A DNA stretch of 64,000 bases from Paracoccus sp041927875 (GCF_041927875.1 NZ_JBHFHN010000004.1), one strand, 5' to 3'; positions 52,402 to 63,268 are shown, counted from the stretch's first letter. The notes: a model not told the origin generated them from the sequence alone. Numbers and translations are program-made.

Positions 52402-52447
52402 ACCCCTGATCGCCCGACCCGCCACGATGCCGCGAAAGGATGCCGCC

Positions 52448-53296
52448 ATGCTGGACGCCAGTCCCCAGACCTCTGCCCAGAACCCCGCAGTGGGCGAAAC
52501 CCTGCTGGAGGTCAACAATATCGAGGTCATCTACAACCACGTCATCCTGGTGCTGAAGGGCGTCAGCCTGAGCGTGCCGAAGGGCGGGATCACCGCGCTT
52601 CTGGGCGGCAATGGCGCGGGCAAGACCACCACGCTGAAGGCGATTTCCAACCTGCTGCATTCCGAACGCGGCGAGGTGACCAAGGGCAATATCTTCTACC
52701 GGGGCGAGCGGGTGCACGACATGGACCCGGCCAGCCTGGTGAAAAAGGGCGTCATTCAGGTGATGGAGGGCCGCCATTGCTTTGAACACCTGACGGTCGA
52801 GGAAAACCTGCTGACCGGCGCCTATACCCGCAGCGATGGCCGCGCTGCGATCGCGGCTGACCTTGAGATGGTTTACAACTACTTCCCGCGCCTGAAGGAA
52901 CGGCGGCGGTCGCAGGCCGGGTATACCTCGGGTGGGGAACAGCAGATGGTGGCAATGGGCCGCGCGCTGATGAGCCGCCCAGAAACGATCCTGCTGGACG
53001 AACCCAGCATGGGTCTGGCGCCGCAGCTGGTCGAGCAGATCTTCGAGATCGTCAAGGCGGTGAACCAGGGCGAGGGCGTGACCTTCCTGTTGGCCGAACA
53101 GAATACCAACGTCGCGCTGCGCTATGCCCATTACGGCTATATCCTGGAATCGGGCCGCGTGGTGATGGATGGCCCCGCCGACGCCCTGCGCGAAAACCCC
53201 GACGTGAAAGAGTTTTACCTGGGCATGTCCGAGGAGGGGCGCAAGTCGTTCCGCGACGTGCGCAGCTATCGCCGCCGCAAGCGCTGGCTGGCCTGA
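52448..53296 (+). CDS. Branched-chain-amino-acid-type ABC transporter ATPase (LivF-like)
   Basis: The second ATPase, 282 residues. Walker A is LLGGNGAGKTTTLKAISNLL, the signature region is TSGGEQQMVAMGRALMSRPE, and Walker B is ILLDEPSMGLAPQLVEQI. The end carries ENPDVKEFYLGMSEEGRKSF, then a basic extension RDVRSYRRRKRWLA that ordinary LivF proteins lack. The ATG at 52448 has AAAGGA seven bases upstream; ATG at 52427 is less likely. It completes the importer and is followed by the PaaK-like gene after 10 bases. Confidence 0.92.
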   Translation: MLDASPQTSAQNPAVGETLLEVNNIEVIYNHVILVLKGVSLSVPKGGITALLGGNGAGKTTTLKAISNLLHSERGEVTKGNIFYRGERVHDMDPASLVKKGVIQVMEGRHCFEHLTVEENLLTGAYTRSDGRAAIAADLEMVYNYFPRLKERRRSQAGYTSGGEQQMVAMGRALMSRPETILLDEPSMGLAPQLVEQIFEIVKAVNQGEGVTFLLAEQNTNVALRYAHYGYILESGRVVMDGPADALRENPDVKEFYLGMSEEGRKSFRDVRSYRRRKRWLA

Positions 53297-53306
53297 GGAC
53301 GATACC

Positions 53307-54536
53307 ATGAGCCATTTCGATCAACTTGAGACCCGCTCGTCCGATCAGCGGGCGGCAGATCTGGCCCGCGACCTGCCCGCCGCGATTGCGCGCGCGCTGA
53401 CCGCGCCGGGCATGGCCGCGCATCTGGGCGGCGTCGAGGCCGCCGCCATCATCGACCGCGCCGCCCTGGCCCGCCTGCCGGTGATCCGCAAGGCCGACCT
53501 GTCGGCGGCGCAAAAGGCCGATGCCCCCTTTGGTGGGTTGACGGCGCGCGCACCGGGGGCGTTCCACCACATCTTCCAATCGCCCGGCCCGATCTATGAG
53601 CCGGGCATGGTCGGCGGCGACTGGTGGCGCATGGGCCGGTTCCTTCATGCCTGCGGCGTCGGCGCGGGCGATATCGTGCAGAACTGCTTTGGCTATCACC
53701 TGACCCCCGCCGGGATGATCTTTGAATCGGGCGCGCGCGCCGTGGGGGCCGCCGTGCTGCCCGCCGGCACCGGCCAGACCGAGCTTCAGGTGCGGGCCGC
53801 CGCCGATATCGGCACCACGGTTTACGCGGGCACTCCGGATTATCTGAAGATCATCCTGGACAAGGCCGACGAGATGGGCGAGCGGCTGGCGATCACCCGT
53901 GCCGCCGTCGGCGGCGGCGCGCTGTTCCCCAGCCTGCGCAAGGAATATGCCGATCGCGGCGTCACCACGCTGTCGTGCTATGCCACCGCCGATCTGGGCA
54001 ATATCGCCTATGAAACGATGGCCGATGGCGCCCTGGTCGAGGGGATGATCGTTGATGAAGGCGTGATCGTGGAAATCGTCCGCCCCGGAACCGGCGATCC
54101 GGTCCCAGATGGCGAGGTGGGCGAGGTCGTGGTGACGACGCTGAACCCCGACTATCCGCTGATCCGCTTTGCCACCGGCGATCTGTCGGCGGTGCTGCCC
54201 GGCGCCAGCCCCTGCGGGCGCAGCAACCTGCGCATCAAGGGCTGGATGGGCCGCGCCGACCAGACCACCAAGATCAAAGGGATGTTCGTGCGCCCGGAAC
54301 AGGTCGCGGCCCTGGTCGCCCGCCATCCCGAGATCGCACGCGCGCGTGTGCTGGCCGACCGGGACGGTGAAATGGATGTGATGACGGTGCAGATTGAAAC
54401 CCATGCCACGGATCGGGCGTTGTATGAGGCCTCGGTTGTCGAGGCGCTGAAACTTCGGGGCCGGATCGAGCTGGTGGCACCGGGATCGCTGCCCAATGAT
54501 GGCAAGGTGATCGAGGACCGCCGCCGTTACGACTAG
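53307..54536 (+). CDS. Phenylacetate-CoA-ligase-like (PaaK family) enzyme
   Basis: A 409-residue adenylate-forming protein of the PaaK type, expected to make an aryl- or acyl-CoA thioester. Recognisable parts are AGTPDYLKIILDKADEMGER, DGEVGEVVVTTLNPDYPLIR (with FATGDLSAVL) and RIKGWMGRADQTTKIKGMFV, near the hinge; VELVAPGSLPNDGK-like (ELVAPGSLPNDGKVIEDRR) near the end may give the catalytic lysine. The usual Ser/Thr/Gly P-loop is replaced by FQSPGPIYEPG. It starts 10 bases after the LivF-like ATPase, ending the operon. Two different CoA ligases around one importer suggest two related substrates or steps. Confidence 0.85.
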   Translation: MSHFDQLETRSSDQRAADLARDLPAAIARALTAPGMAAHLGGVEAAAIIDRAALARLPVIRKADLSAAQKADAPFGGLTARAPGAFHHIFQSPGPIYEPGMVGGDWWRMGRFLHACGVGAGDIVQNCFGYHLTPAGMIFESGARAVGAAVLPAGTGQTELQVRAAADIGTTVYAGTPDYLKIILDKADEMGERLAITRAAVGGGALFPSLRKEYADRGVTTLSCYATADLGNIAYETMADGALVEGMIVDEGVIVEIVRPGTGDPVPDGEVGEVVVTTLNPDYPLIRFATGDLSAVLPGASPCGRSNLRIKGWMGRADQTTKIKGMFVRPEQVAALVARHPEIARARVLADRDGEMDVMTVQIETHATDRALYEASVVEALKLRGRIELVAPGSLPNDGKVIEDRRRYD

Positions 54537-54557
54537 GCCCCCCGTGTGGGAGGGCCG

Positions 54558-55607
54558 ATGATGGCTGGCACGAAGACCCGTTTGATCCCTCTGGCCGTGG
54601 CGGCGATGATCGCCGTCGCGCCGGTGACCGCGCAGGCCGAGGTGAAGCCGATCGACCTGATCGGCGGCATTCTGAACGCCCAGTTGCAGGCGCAATTGAA
54701 GGCCGCACAGGAGCCGCAAGTGTGGGAAGCCGCGCGTCAGGCCAATACCGCGCAGGCGTATCAGAATTATCTGGCGGCCTATCCGCATGGGCCGAATGCG
54801 GCCACCGCCAAGGCGCGGCTGAAGGCCATGGGGCAGGCCGCGCCCGGCACTGCGCCGGCCGCGGGCAATGCGGCTGCGACCGAGGCTGACCTGGGCCTGT
54901 CGCGCGCCGACCGCACCCGCATCCAGTCGCGTCTGACCGCGCTGGGCTATAACACGCGCGGCGTCGATGGCGCGTTCGGGCGCGGCACCCGCAATGCGAT
55001 CGCCACCTGGCAGCGCGATCGCGGCGACAGCGTGACCGGCTATCTGACGGCGGCGCAGGTCAAGGTGCTGAACGTCGGCGGCCCGGCCACCACGACGACC
55101 CCCGCACCCGCCACCGGCACCGACGCTGCGGCGCGGGCCGAATACAATCTGGGCCTGTCGCGGGCCGACCGGCGGATGGTGCAGCAGCAGCTGACCGGGC
55201 TGGGCTATGACACGCGCGGCACTGATGGCATCTTCGGAAGCGGCACCCGTCGCGCCATTTCCAACTGGCAGAACGCCCAGGGCCAAAGCGTGACCGGCTA
55301 TCTGACCGCCGATCAGGTCCGCAGCCTGCGCAGCACCGCCCCCGCCACGCCCACGGCCAGCAGCGACAGCGACCGCGCCCGCATCGAGGAGGGTTTGCTG
55401 GGCCTGAGCCGCACCGAGCGCGCCGAGATCCAGCGCCGCCTGACCCTGATGGGCTATGACACGCGCGGCACCGACGGCATCTTCGGCAGCGGCACCCGGC
55501 GGGCGATTGCCGCCTGGCAGGGCTCGGTGGGCCTTTCCGCCACCGGCTACCTGGACGGCGATCAGGTCTCGGCGATTCGCGGCACCGACGGCACAGCCAG
55601 CCGCTGA
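54558..55607 (+). CDS. Secreted protein with three peptidoglycan-binding modules
   Basis: The 349-residue protein has a signal peptide (LIPLAVAAMIAVAPVTAQA), a ~60-residue helical region with a repeat-like NTAQAYQNYLAAYPHGPNAA (as in caspase-like and Sel1-like partners), then three PG_binding_1 modules at about 113-172, 197-256 and 280-345. Each has L..LGY.TRG.DG.FG.GTR.AI..WQ. Modules two and three are nearly identical around LGYDTRGTDGIFGSGTRRAI. No catalytic domain is present, so it should bind the cell wall only. GGGAGGG precedes the ATG. A GTG at 54546 is an alternative start. Confidence 0.85.
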   Translation: MMAGTKTRLIPLAVAAMIAVAPVTAQAEVKPIDLIGGILNAQLQAQLKAAQEPQVWEAARQANTAQAYQNYLAAYPHGPNAATAKARLKAMGQAAPGTAPAAGNAAATEADLGLSRADRTRIQSRLTALGYNTRGVDGAFGRGTRNAIATWQRDRGDSVTGYLTAAQVKVLNVGGPATTTTPAPATGTDAAARAEYNLGLSRADRRMVQQQLTGLGYDTRGTDGIFGSGTRRAISNWQNAQGQSVTGYLTADQVRSLRSTAPATPTASSDSDRARIEEGLLGLSRTERAEIQRRLTLMGYDTRGTDGIFGSGTRRAIAAWQGSVGLSATGYLDGDQVSAIRGTDGTASR

Positions 55608-55670
55608 TCCCCGCGCTGATCCTTGCGCCCGGTCGCCATGGCGGCCGGGTCACCATCTCACAAAAAGAAA

Positions 55671-55695
55671 ACGCCCGGACCAGCGGTCCGGGCGT
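55671..55695 (-). terminator. Intrinsic terminator of rpmJ
   Basis: ACGCCCGGACC and GGTCCGGGCGT form a perfect 11-bp stem with a 3-base loop. On the minus strand TTTTCTTTTTG follows. It lies 22 bases beyond the rpmJ stop; on the plus strand it may also end the peptidoglycan-binding gene. Confidence 0.88.
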
Positions 55696-55717
55696 TTCAG
55701 TTCTGTCGCCTGGCGAC

Positions 55718-55843
55718 TTAGCCCTGACGGGCCTTGTAGCGCTTTTGCGTCTTGTTGATCACATAGATGCGGCCTTTGCGGCGCACGACCTGGCAATCAC
55801 GATGGCGCGTTTTCAGCGAGCGGAGCGAGTTCGCAACCTTCAT
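55718..55843 (-). CDS. rpmJ: 50S ribosomal protein L36
   Basis: A 41-residue ribosomal protein. The sequence MKVANSLRSLKTRHRDCQVV followed by RRKGRIYVINKTQKRYKARQ is the L36 form found in alphaproteobacteria, with one zinc-ligand Cys kept (RDCQVV) and others replaced, the C-minus type. Upstream AAAAGACG and a weak ribosome-binding site lie before the ATG at 55843. It is on the same strand as, and 80 bases after, tRNA-Val, so they may share a transcript. Confidence 0.95.
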   Translation of the reverse strand: MKVANSLRSLKTRHRDCQVVRRKGRIYVINKTQKRYKARQG

Positions 55844-55923
55844 CGTCTTTTCCCCATTCGCGGCTGCCCACAGGGACCGCCTTGAAACTGTTGTGCTGCC
55901 GGGCATGCCCCGCAGCGGTGAAA

Positions 55924-55998
55924 TGGTGGGCGGTACTGGGATCGAACCAGTGGCCACTACGATGTCAACGTAGTGCTCTACCGCTGAGCTAACCGCCC
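55924..55998 (-). tRNA. tRNA-Val (anticodon GAC)
   Basis: The cloverleaf is complete on the minus strand. The acceptor stem GGGCGGT pairs with ACCGCCC, the D arm is GCTCAGCGGTAGAGC, the anticodon stem is CACTACG/CGTAGTG around the loop TTGACAT (anticodon GAC), and the T arm has GGTTCGATCCC. The 3' CCA is encoded (55924-55926). A promoter fits at 56066-56094. Confidence 0.95.
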
Positions 55999-56065
55999 CC
56001 TGACAGATGGCTTCGGCGTCCCTGAAAACAACAAGGACGCGGGCGAAACCGCGTCGGTCTGGCGT

Positions 56066-56094
56066 GCTATAGACAGAGTCGGCGGACGGTTCAA
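56066..56094 (-). promoter_or_regulatory. Predicted promoter of tRNA-Val
   Basis: On the minus strand TTGAAC (56094-56089) and TATAGC (56071-56066) are exactly 17 bases apart. The precursor would start about 60 bases upstream of the tRNA. Confidence 0.65.
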
Positions 56095-56136
56095 GAGGAA
56101 ATGGCGGTTCGGTGACAAGTTCCTGTTGGCCTTCGG

Positions 56137-57015
56137 ATGCGGGCGGATATGCTGTGGCCGATGGATGATCTGCCGCCCTTTCGCCTGCACGAACCCGCGC
56201 CCCGGCGCAGCGGGGTGATCTTTGCCTCGCCGCACAGCGGGCGGTCGTGGCCCGCGGGGATTCGCGCCGCAAGCCCGCTGGGGCTGCGGGTGCTGAGGTC
56301 GTCCGAGGATGCCTTTGTCGGCCATCTGATCCTGCCCGCGCGGCGGCATGGGGCGGCGGTGATGACGGCGCGGGTGGCGCGCGGGGTGGTCGATCTGAAC
56401 CGCGCCGCGGATGAGCTGGACCCCGCGCTGATCGAGGGGCTGGCGCCCGCGCGGCTGAATGGCCGGGTGGCGGCGGGGCTGGGGGTCATCCCGCGCGTCG
56501 TGGCACGGGGCCGGGTGATCCTGCGCGGCAAGATCACGCTGGCCGAGGCCGAGGCGCGGCTGGCTGCCGTCTGGCACCCCTATCACGCAGCCTTGGCCGC
56601 GCTGATCGACCGCACCCAGGCCGATTGCGGCCAGGCGGTGCTGATCGACGTGCATTCGATGCCGCATGATGCCTGCGCCAGCCTGACCCGCCCCCGCCCC
56701 GAAATCGTGTTGGGCGACCGCTTTGGGCGTTCCGCCGACGCCTGGGTGACAGATGCCGTCGCCGCCGCCTTTCTGGCCGAGGGCTTTGTGACGCGCCGCA
56801 ATACGCCCTTCGCCGGGGCCTATGTGCTGGATCGTCACAGCGCGCCCGACCGTGGCCGCCACGCCATCCAGATCGAGATCGACCGCGCGCTGTATATGGA
56901 TGAGGCGACGCTGCGCCCGCTGCCGGGCTATCCTGCCTTTCGCGACCGGCTGGCGCGGGTCTGGGCGCGCTTGGCGATGCTGGTGCCGGGCGTGGGGCGG
57001 CTGGCGGCCGAGTAG
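56137..57015 (+). CDS. N-formylglutamate amidohydrolase family protein
   Basis: A protein of up to 292 residues matching the N-formylglutamate amidohydrolase (HutG-type deformylase) family. The metal-site motifs are FASPHSGRSWPAGI near the N-terminus and VLIDVHSMPHDACASLTRPR in the middle, with NTPFAGAYVLDRHSAPDRGR and IQIEIDRALYMDEATLRPLP later. No hut genes are near, so the role may be amidohydrolysis of another N-formyl or N-acyl amino acid. The start is uncertain: ATGs at 56137, 56149 and 56161 all lack a clear ribosome-binding site; conserved sequence begins near 56175. Confidence 0.85.
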   Translation: MRADMLWPMDDLPPFRLHEPAPRRSGVIFASPHSGRSWPAGIRAASPLGLRVLRSSEDAFVGHLILPARRHGAAVMTARVARGVVDLNRAADELDPALIEGLAPARLNGRVAAGLGVIPRVVARGRVILRGKITLAEAEARLAAVWHPYHAALAALIDRTQADCGQAVLIDVHSMPHDACASLTRPRPEIVLGDRFGRSADAWVTDAVAAAFLAEGFVTRRNTPFAGAYVLDRHSAPDRGRHAIQIEIDRALYMDEATLRPLPGYPAFRDRLARVWARLAMLVPGVGRLAAE

Positions 57016-57076
57016 CCGTCTTGTGGCTGTTACCCCCGCGACATACATGGAAGGGGACATCACAGGGGGAAGCGGC

Positions 57077-57964
57077 ATGGATCAGATCATCGACACCATC
57101 GGCGGGGGCAATCTGTTTCTGCTGATTCTGGGCCTGTTCCTGATCGTGCTGGTGCTGAAGGCGGTGCGCATCGTGCCGCAATCGGAAAAGCATGTGGTGG
57201 AACGCTTTGGCCGTCTGCGCGCGGTTCTGGGGCCGGGGATCAACATGATCGTGCCGGTGCTGGACCGCGTGGCACATCGCATCAGCATCCTGGAACGGCA
57301 GTTGCCGACCAACCGCCAGGATGCCATCACCGCCGACAACGTGCTGGTGCAGGTCGAAACCAGCGTGTTCTATCGCATCATCGAGCCAGAAAAGACCGTC
57401 TATCGCATCCGCGATATCGACGCCGCCATTGCCACCACCGTCGCTGGCATCGTCCGGTCGGAAATCGGCACGATGGAGCTGGACCAGGTGCAATCGAACC
57501 GCGCCAGCCTGATCGACCGCATCCGCGACCAGTTGGCCAATGTCGTCGATGACTGGGGGATCGAGGTGACGCGGGCCGAGATTCTGGACGTGAACCTGGA
57601 TGAGGCGACCCGCGCCGCCATGTTGCAGCAGTTGAACGCCGAACGCGCCCGTCGCGCGCAGGTGACAGAAGCCGAGGGCCGCCGCCGCGCCGTCGAACTG
57701 GCCGCCGACGGCGAGCTTTATGCAGCCGAGCAGCAGGCCAAGGCCCGCCGCATCGCCGCCGATGCCGAGGCCTATGCGACCCAGACCATCGCAGCCGCGA
57801 TCCGCGACAATGGTATCGAGGCCGCGCAATACCAGGTCGCACTGAAGCAGGTCGAGGCCCTGGCCGAGGTCGGCAAGGGGCCGGGCAAACAGACCGTGAT
57901 CCTGCCCGCCAATGCGATCGAGGCATTCAGCGACGCCTTCAAGCTGTTGAAGGGGCGCGGCTGA
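57077..57964 (+). CDS. SPFH/stomatin-like membrane protein (QmcA type)
   Basis: A 295-residue membrane-anchored protein. One N-terminal helix (LFLLILGLFLIVLVLKAVRI) anchors an SPFH (band 7) domain, shown by VPQSEKHVVERFGRLRAVLG, PGINMIVPVLDRVAHRISIL and VDDWGIEVTRAEILDVNLDE. A coiled coil follows (RARRAQVTEAEGRRRAVELA). It matches the QmcA/stomatin class that forms oligomeric rings and regulates membrane proteases. It overlaps the NfeD-like gene by one base (TGATG), the standard SPFH-NfeD pairing. The ATG at 57077 is preceded by AGGGGGAAG. Confidence 0.92.
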   Translation: MDQIIDTIGGGNLFLLILGLFLIVLVLKAVRIVPQSEKHVVERFGRLRAVLGPGINMIVPVLDRVAHRISILERQLPTNRQDAITADNVLVQVETSVFYRIIEPEKTVYRIRDIDAAIATTVAGIVRSEIGTMELDQVQSNRASLIDRIRDQLANVVDDWGIEVTRAEILDVNLDEATRAAMLQQLNAERARRAQVTEAEGRRRAVELAADGELYAAEQQAKARRIAADAEAYATQTIAAAIRDNGIEAAQYQVALKQVEALAEVGKGPGKQTVILPANAIEAFSDAFKLLKGRG

Positions 57965-58233
57965 TGATCTGGCAAAGTCCCTGGGCCTGGGCGGTCGCGG
58001 CGCTGGTTCTGGCCGGGCTTGAGATCATCCTGCCGGGCTGGATCCTGCTGGGCTTTGCCATCGGCGCGGGCGTGGTGGCGGCGCTGATCGGGACGGGCGT
58101 GCTGGGCGCGGGCCTGCCGATGGCGCTGGTTGCCTTCGGGCTGGCCTCACTGGTGGCATGGTGGCTGTTGCGGCGCAGCATGGGTGCGCGGGGCGAGGCG
58201 CGGATCTGGCACCGCGATATCAACGACAACTGA
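57964..58233 (+). CDS. NfeD-like membrane protein (short form)
   Basis: An 89-residue protein with two to three membrane segments (WAWAVAALVLAGLEIILPGW, LLGFAIGAGVVAALIGTGVL, then LPMALVAFGLASLVAWWLL) and a short cytoplasmic tail. It is the NfeD1b-like partner of stomatin proteins, but short: the usual C-terminal OB-fold domain is nearly absent. It is translationally coupled to the SPFH gene. The pair is thought to act together in membrane quality control; the precise role is unknown. Confidence 0.85.
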   Translation: MIWQSPWAWAVAALVLAGLEIILPGWILLGFAIGAGVVAALIGTGVLGAGLPMALVAFGLASLVAWWLLRRSMGARGEARIWHRDINDN

Positions 58234-58316
58234 CGCTGGAACGATGTGCGACCTGCCGGGTTGATCCTGCAAGGGGGCCAGAACCCTTGGCCCCACAGCC
58301 ACAGGAGACACCGCAG

Positions 58317-58790
58317 ATGAAGACGCTTGCCGATGCTTTCCACCACACTCTGAAAGACATCTACTACGCTGAAAAGGCGATCGTGAAAGCCGGGCCGAAG
58401 CTGGCCAAGGCCGCGACCGACGCCGACCTGAAGGCCGCGATCGAGGCCCATGTCGAGGAAACCCGCCAGCAGATCGAGATGCTGGAAGGCGTGTTCCGCA
58501 CCATCGGCGAAAAGCCCGAGGGTGAGAAATGCGACGCCATCGTCGGCCTGATCAAAGAGGCCGAGGGGATCGTCGAGGAGGCCGAGGGTGTGGCGCTGAA
58601 CGCCGCGCTGCTGGGCGCGCTGCAAGCCATCGAGCATTACGAGATCGCCCGTTATGGCACCCTGCGCCAATGGGCCGAGGTGATGGGCGAGCCGATTGCC
58701 CGCGACCAGCTGACCCGCATTCTGGACATGGAAAAGGCGGCCAATGCCGCGATGACCGGTCTGGCGGTCAAACAGATCAACGCCGCCTGA
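58317..58790 (+). CDS. YciE/DUF892 ferritin-like protein
   Basis: A 157-residue protein of the YciE (DUF892) ferritin-like family. It is nearly all helical; conserved segments are LKDIYYAEKAIVKAGPKLAK, HVEETRQQIEMLEGVFRTIG and ALQAIEHYEIARYGTLRQWA, which hold the expected Glu/His metal ligands. Such proteins accompany stress responses in other bacteria, and the exact role is not settled. CAGGAGAC lies upstream of the ATG at 58317. It has its own terminator. Confidence 0.9.
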   Translation: MKTLADAFHHTLKDIYYAEKAIVKAGPKLAKAATDADLKAAIEAHVEETRQQIEMLEGVFRTIGEKPEGEKCDAIVGLIKEAEGIVEEAEGVALNAALLGALQAIEHYEIARYGTLRQWAEVMGEPIARDQLTRILDMEKAANAAMTGLAVKQINAA

Positions 58791-58801
58791 GGGCAGCGCG
58801 G

Positions 58802-58827
58802 GGGCGGCCCACCGGGCCGCCCTTTTT
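58802..58827 (+). terminator. Intrinsic terminator of the YciE-like gene
   Basis: GGGCGGCCC and GGGCCGCCC form a perfect 9-bp stem with a 3-base loop, followed by TTTTT. It begins 12 bases after the stop codon. Confidence 0.9.
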
Positions 58828-59519
58828 CACCTGCCGGGCAGTTCGGCCAGGATCGCGCGGGCAGCGCTGGCCGGATCGGCGGCCTGCCAGATCGGGCGGC
58901 CGACGACGATGTGATCGGCACCTGCCGCGATGGCCGCGGCGGGCGTCTCGACGCGTTTCTGATCACCAAGCGCAGCCCCTGCCGGGCGCACGCCGGGGGT
59001 GACGATCAGGCGGCCCGCGGATTCGGGCAGGGCGCGGATCAGCGCGGCCTCTTGCGGGCTGGCGATGACGCCATCAGCCCCGGCGGCAAAGGCGCGGGCG
59101 GCGCGTTCAACCACCAGATCGGGGATCGCGCCTTCGCGGATCAGGCCCGCATCCAGATCGGCACGGTCCAGCGAGGTCAGGATCGTCACGGCCAGGATCT
59201 TCATGTCCTTGCCAGCCGCGCCCTCTTTGGCCGCCGCGACCACATGCGGATCGCCATGCACGGTCAGGAAATCCAGATCGAACTGCGCCAGGCCACGAAC
59301 GGCGGATTCGACCGTCGCGCCGATGTCGAACAGCTTCATGTCCAGGAAGATGCGCTTGCCGTGTTCGGCCTTCAGTTCGTTGGCCAGCGCAAGGCCTCCG
59401 CCGGTCAGCATCCCCAGCCCAATCTTGTAGAAGCTGACGGTATCGCCCAGGGCTTGCGCCAGCTCAAGCCCGGCCAAGGCATTGGGCACGTCCAGCGCCA
59501 CGATCAGACGGTCGTCCAT
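58827..59519 (-). CDS. pyrF: Orotidine 5'-phosphate decarboxylase PyrF
   Basis: PyrF makes UMP from OMP, the last step of de novo pyrimidine synthesis. The 230-residue TIM-barrel protein has RLIVALDVPNALAGLELAQA at the start, the catalytic KRIFLDMKLFDIGATVESAV (D-x-K-x-x-D), GADGVIASPQEAALIRALPE and TPGVRPAGAALGDQKRVETP. The length is normal. It faces the YciE-like gene, and its end abuts that gene's terminator. Its start is 150 bases from clpB, divergent. Confidence 0.96.
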   Translation of the reverse strand: MDDRLIVALDVPNALAGLELAQALGDTVSFYKIGLGMLTGGGLALANELKAEHGKRIFLDMKLFDIGATVESAVRGLAQFDLDFLTVHGDPHVVAAAKEGAAGKDMKILAVTILTSLDRADLDAGLIREGAIPDLVVERAARAFAAGADGVIASPQEAALIRALPESAGRLIVTPGVRPAGAALGDQKRVETPAAAIAAGADHIVVGRPIWQAADPASAARAILAELPGR

Positions 59520-59570
59520 GGTGATCCCCCGGTTCCTGAAACGGCCGCGTTATGTCACGGAACCCTGCCC

Positions 59571-59600
59571 CTTGAAAGCCCGTTTTCCGCTGCACACATC
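59571..59600 (+). promoter_or_regulatory. Possible RpoH (heat-shock) promoter of clpB
   Basis: CTTGAAA (59571-59577) matches the sigma-32 -35 box, and CACACATC (59593-59600) is a weak -10 fit with a 15-base spacer. It lies about 70 bases before the clpB ATG. The gene is known to be heat-shock induced in other bacteria, which supports the call. Confidence 0.45.
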
Positions 59601-59670
59601 GGGATCAAGACCCGCACCGGGCCGCGCCATTCGGGCGGCCACATCGCGGGGGCTGAGGAAAGGACAGACC

Positions 59671-62253
<2,583 letters not shown>

Positions 62254-62275
62254 CCTTTCGTCCTTCGTGATGATG

Positions 62276-62308
62276 TCCCCGTCGGAGCCTCCGGCGGGGA
62301 TGTTTTTT
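62276..62308 (+). terminator. Intrinsic terminator of clpB
   Basis: TCCCCGTCGGAG and CTCCGGCGGGGA pair with one mismatch around a short loop, followed by TGTTTTTTC. It lies 23 bases after the clpB stop. The right side continues into a GGGATGTTT...GAAGAAGAAAG motif shared with 17470-17493. Confidence 0.85.
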
Positions 62309-62386
62309 CGAAGAAGAAAGCTGTGCCGGGGATGTGACTGGTGGCAGCGGGGCAGGGTGAATAGGTTCGCGCGCAGGAGGTGCCCG

Positions 62387-63268
62387 ATGGCCCGTTTGAC
62401 CCGTGATGATGTGACCCCGAAAGGGCTGTGGATGAGCCGGCGGCAATGGCTGGCAGGCATGGTGGCGGCGGGGCTGATGCCCGCCGGGCTGTGCGCCGCC
62501 CCCGCGCTGCCCGAGCCGACCGAAATGAAGCTGGTGACCGGCTATAACAACTTTGTCGAGTTCGGGACGTCGAAATCGGACGCGCGCAAGCGGGCCGACC
62601 GGCTGACGCTGGATCCCTGGGTGGTGACGGTTGACGGGCTGGTCGATCGGCCGCAGGACTTTGCCTTGGCCGATCTGATCGCCGCGATGCCGGTGGGTGA
62701 GCATATCGCCAAGTTCCGCTGTGTCGAAGGCTGGGCGGCGGTCATCCCCTGGCAGGGCTTTCCGCTGGCCGCGCTGCTGGATCGGGTTGGCGTTCAGTCG
62801 GCCGCGCAGTGGGTCAAGTTCACCAGCGTGCTGCGGCCCGAGGAGATGCCGGGTCAGCGCGTCCCGATTCTTGATTGGCCCTATACCGAGGGGCTGCGGC
62901 TGGATGAAGCCATGCATCCGCTGACCCTGCTGGCGACGGGGATGTATGGTCAGGCCATGCCGCCGCAGAACGGCGCGCCGATCCGGCTGGTCGTGCCGTG
63001 GAAATACGGTTTCAAATCGGCCAAGTCGCTGGTGCGGATCACCCTGACCGACAGCCAGCCCGCGACCACCTGGAATGTCGCGCAGGGGGATGAATACGGG
63101 TTCTTCGCCAATGTGAATCCGCAGGTCGATCATCCCCGCTGGAGCCAGGCTGACGAGCGCTGGCTGGGCGACGGCATCTTTGCCGCGCGCCACCCGACCG
63201 AGATGTTCAACGGCTATGATGAGGTCGCCTCGCTTTATGCGGGGATGGATCTGGCGAAGGATTATTGA
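62387..63268 (+). CDS. msrP: Protein-methionine-sulfoxide reductase catalytic subunit MsrP
   Basis: MsrP (YedY) is a periplasmic molybdenum-cofactor enzyme that repairs oxidised methionines. The 293-residue precursor has a twin-arginine-type signal (MSRRQWLAGMVAAGLMPAG). The Mo-ligand cysteine is in KFRCVEGWAAVIPWQGFPLA. Other family segments are VKFTSVLRPEEMPGQR and RLVVPWKYGFKSAKSLVRIT. CAGGAGG lies seven bases before the ATG at 62387. It overlaps msrQ by one base, so the pair is coexpressed. Confidence 0.95.
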   Translation: MARLTRDDVTPKGLWMSRRQWLAGMVAAGLMPAGLCAAPALPEPTEMKLVTGYNNFVEFGTSKSDARKRADRLTLDPWVVTVDGLVDRPQDFALADLIAAMPVGEHIAKFRCVEGWAAVIPWQGFPLAALLDRVGVQSAAQWVKFTSVLRPEEMPGQRVPILDWPYTEGLRLDEAMHPLTLLATGMYGQAMPPQNGAPIRLVVPWKYGFKSAKSLVRITLTDSQPATTWNVAQGDEYGFFANVNPQVDHPRWSQADERWLGDGIFAARHPTEMFNGYDEVASLYAGMDLAKDY

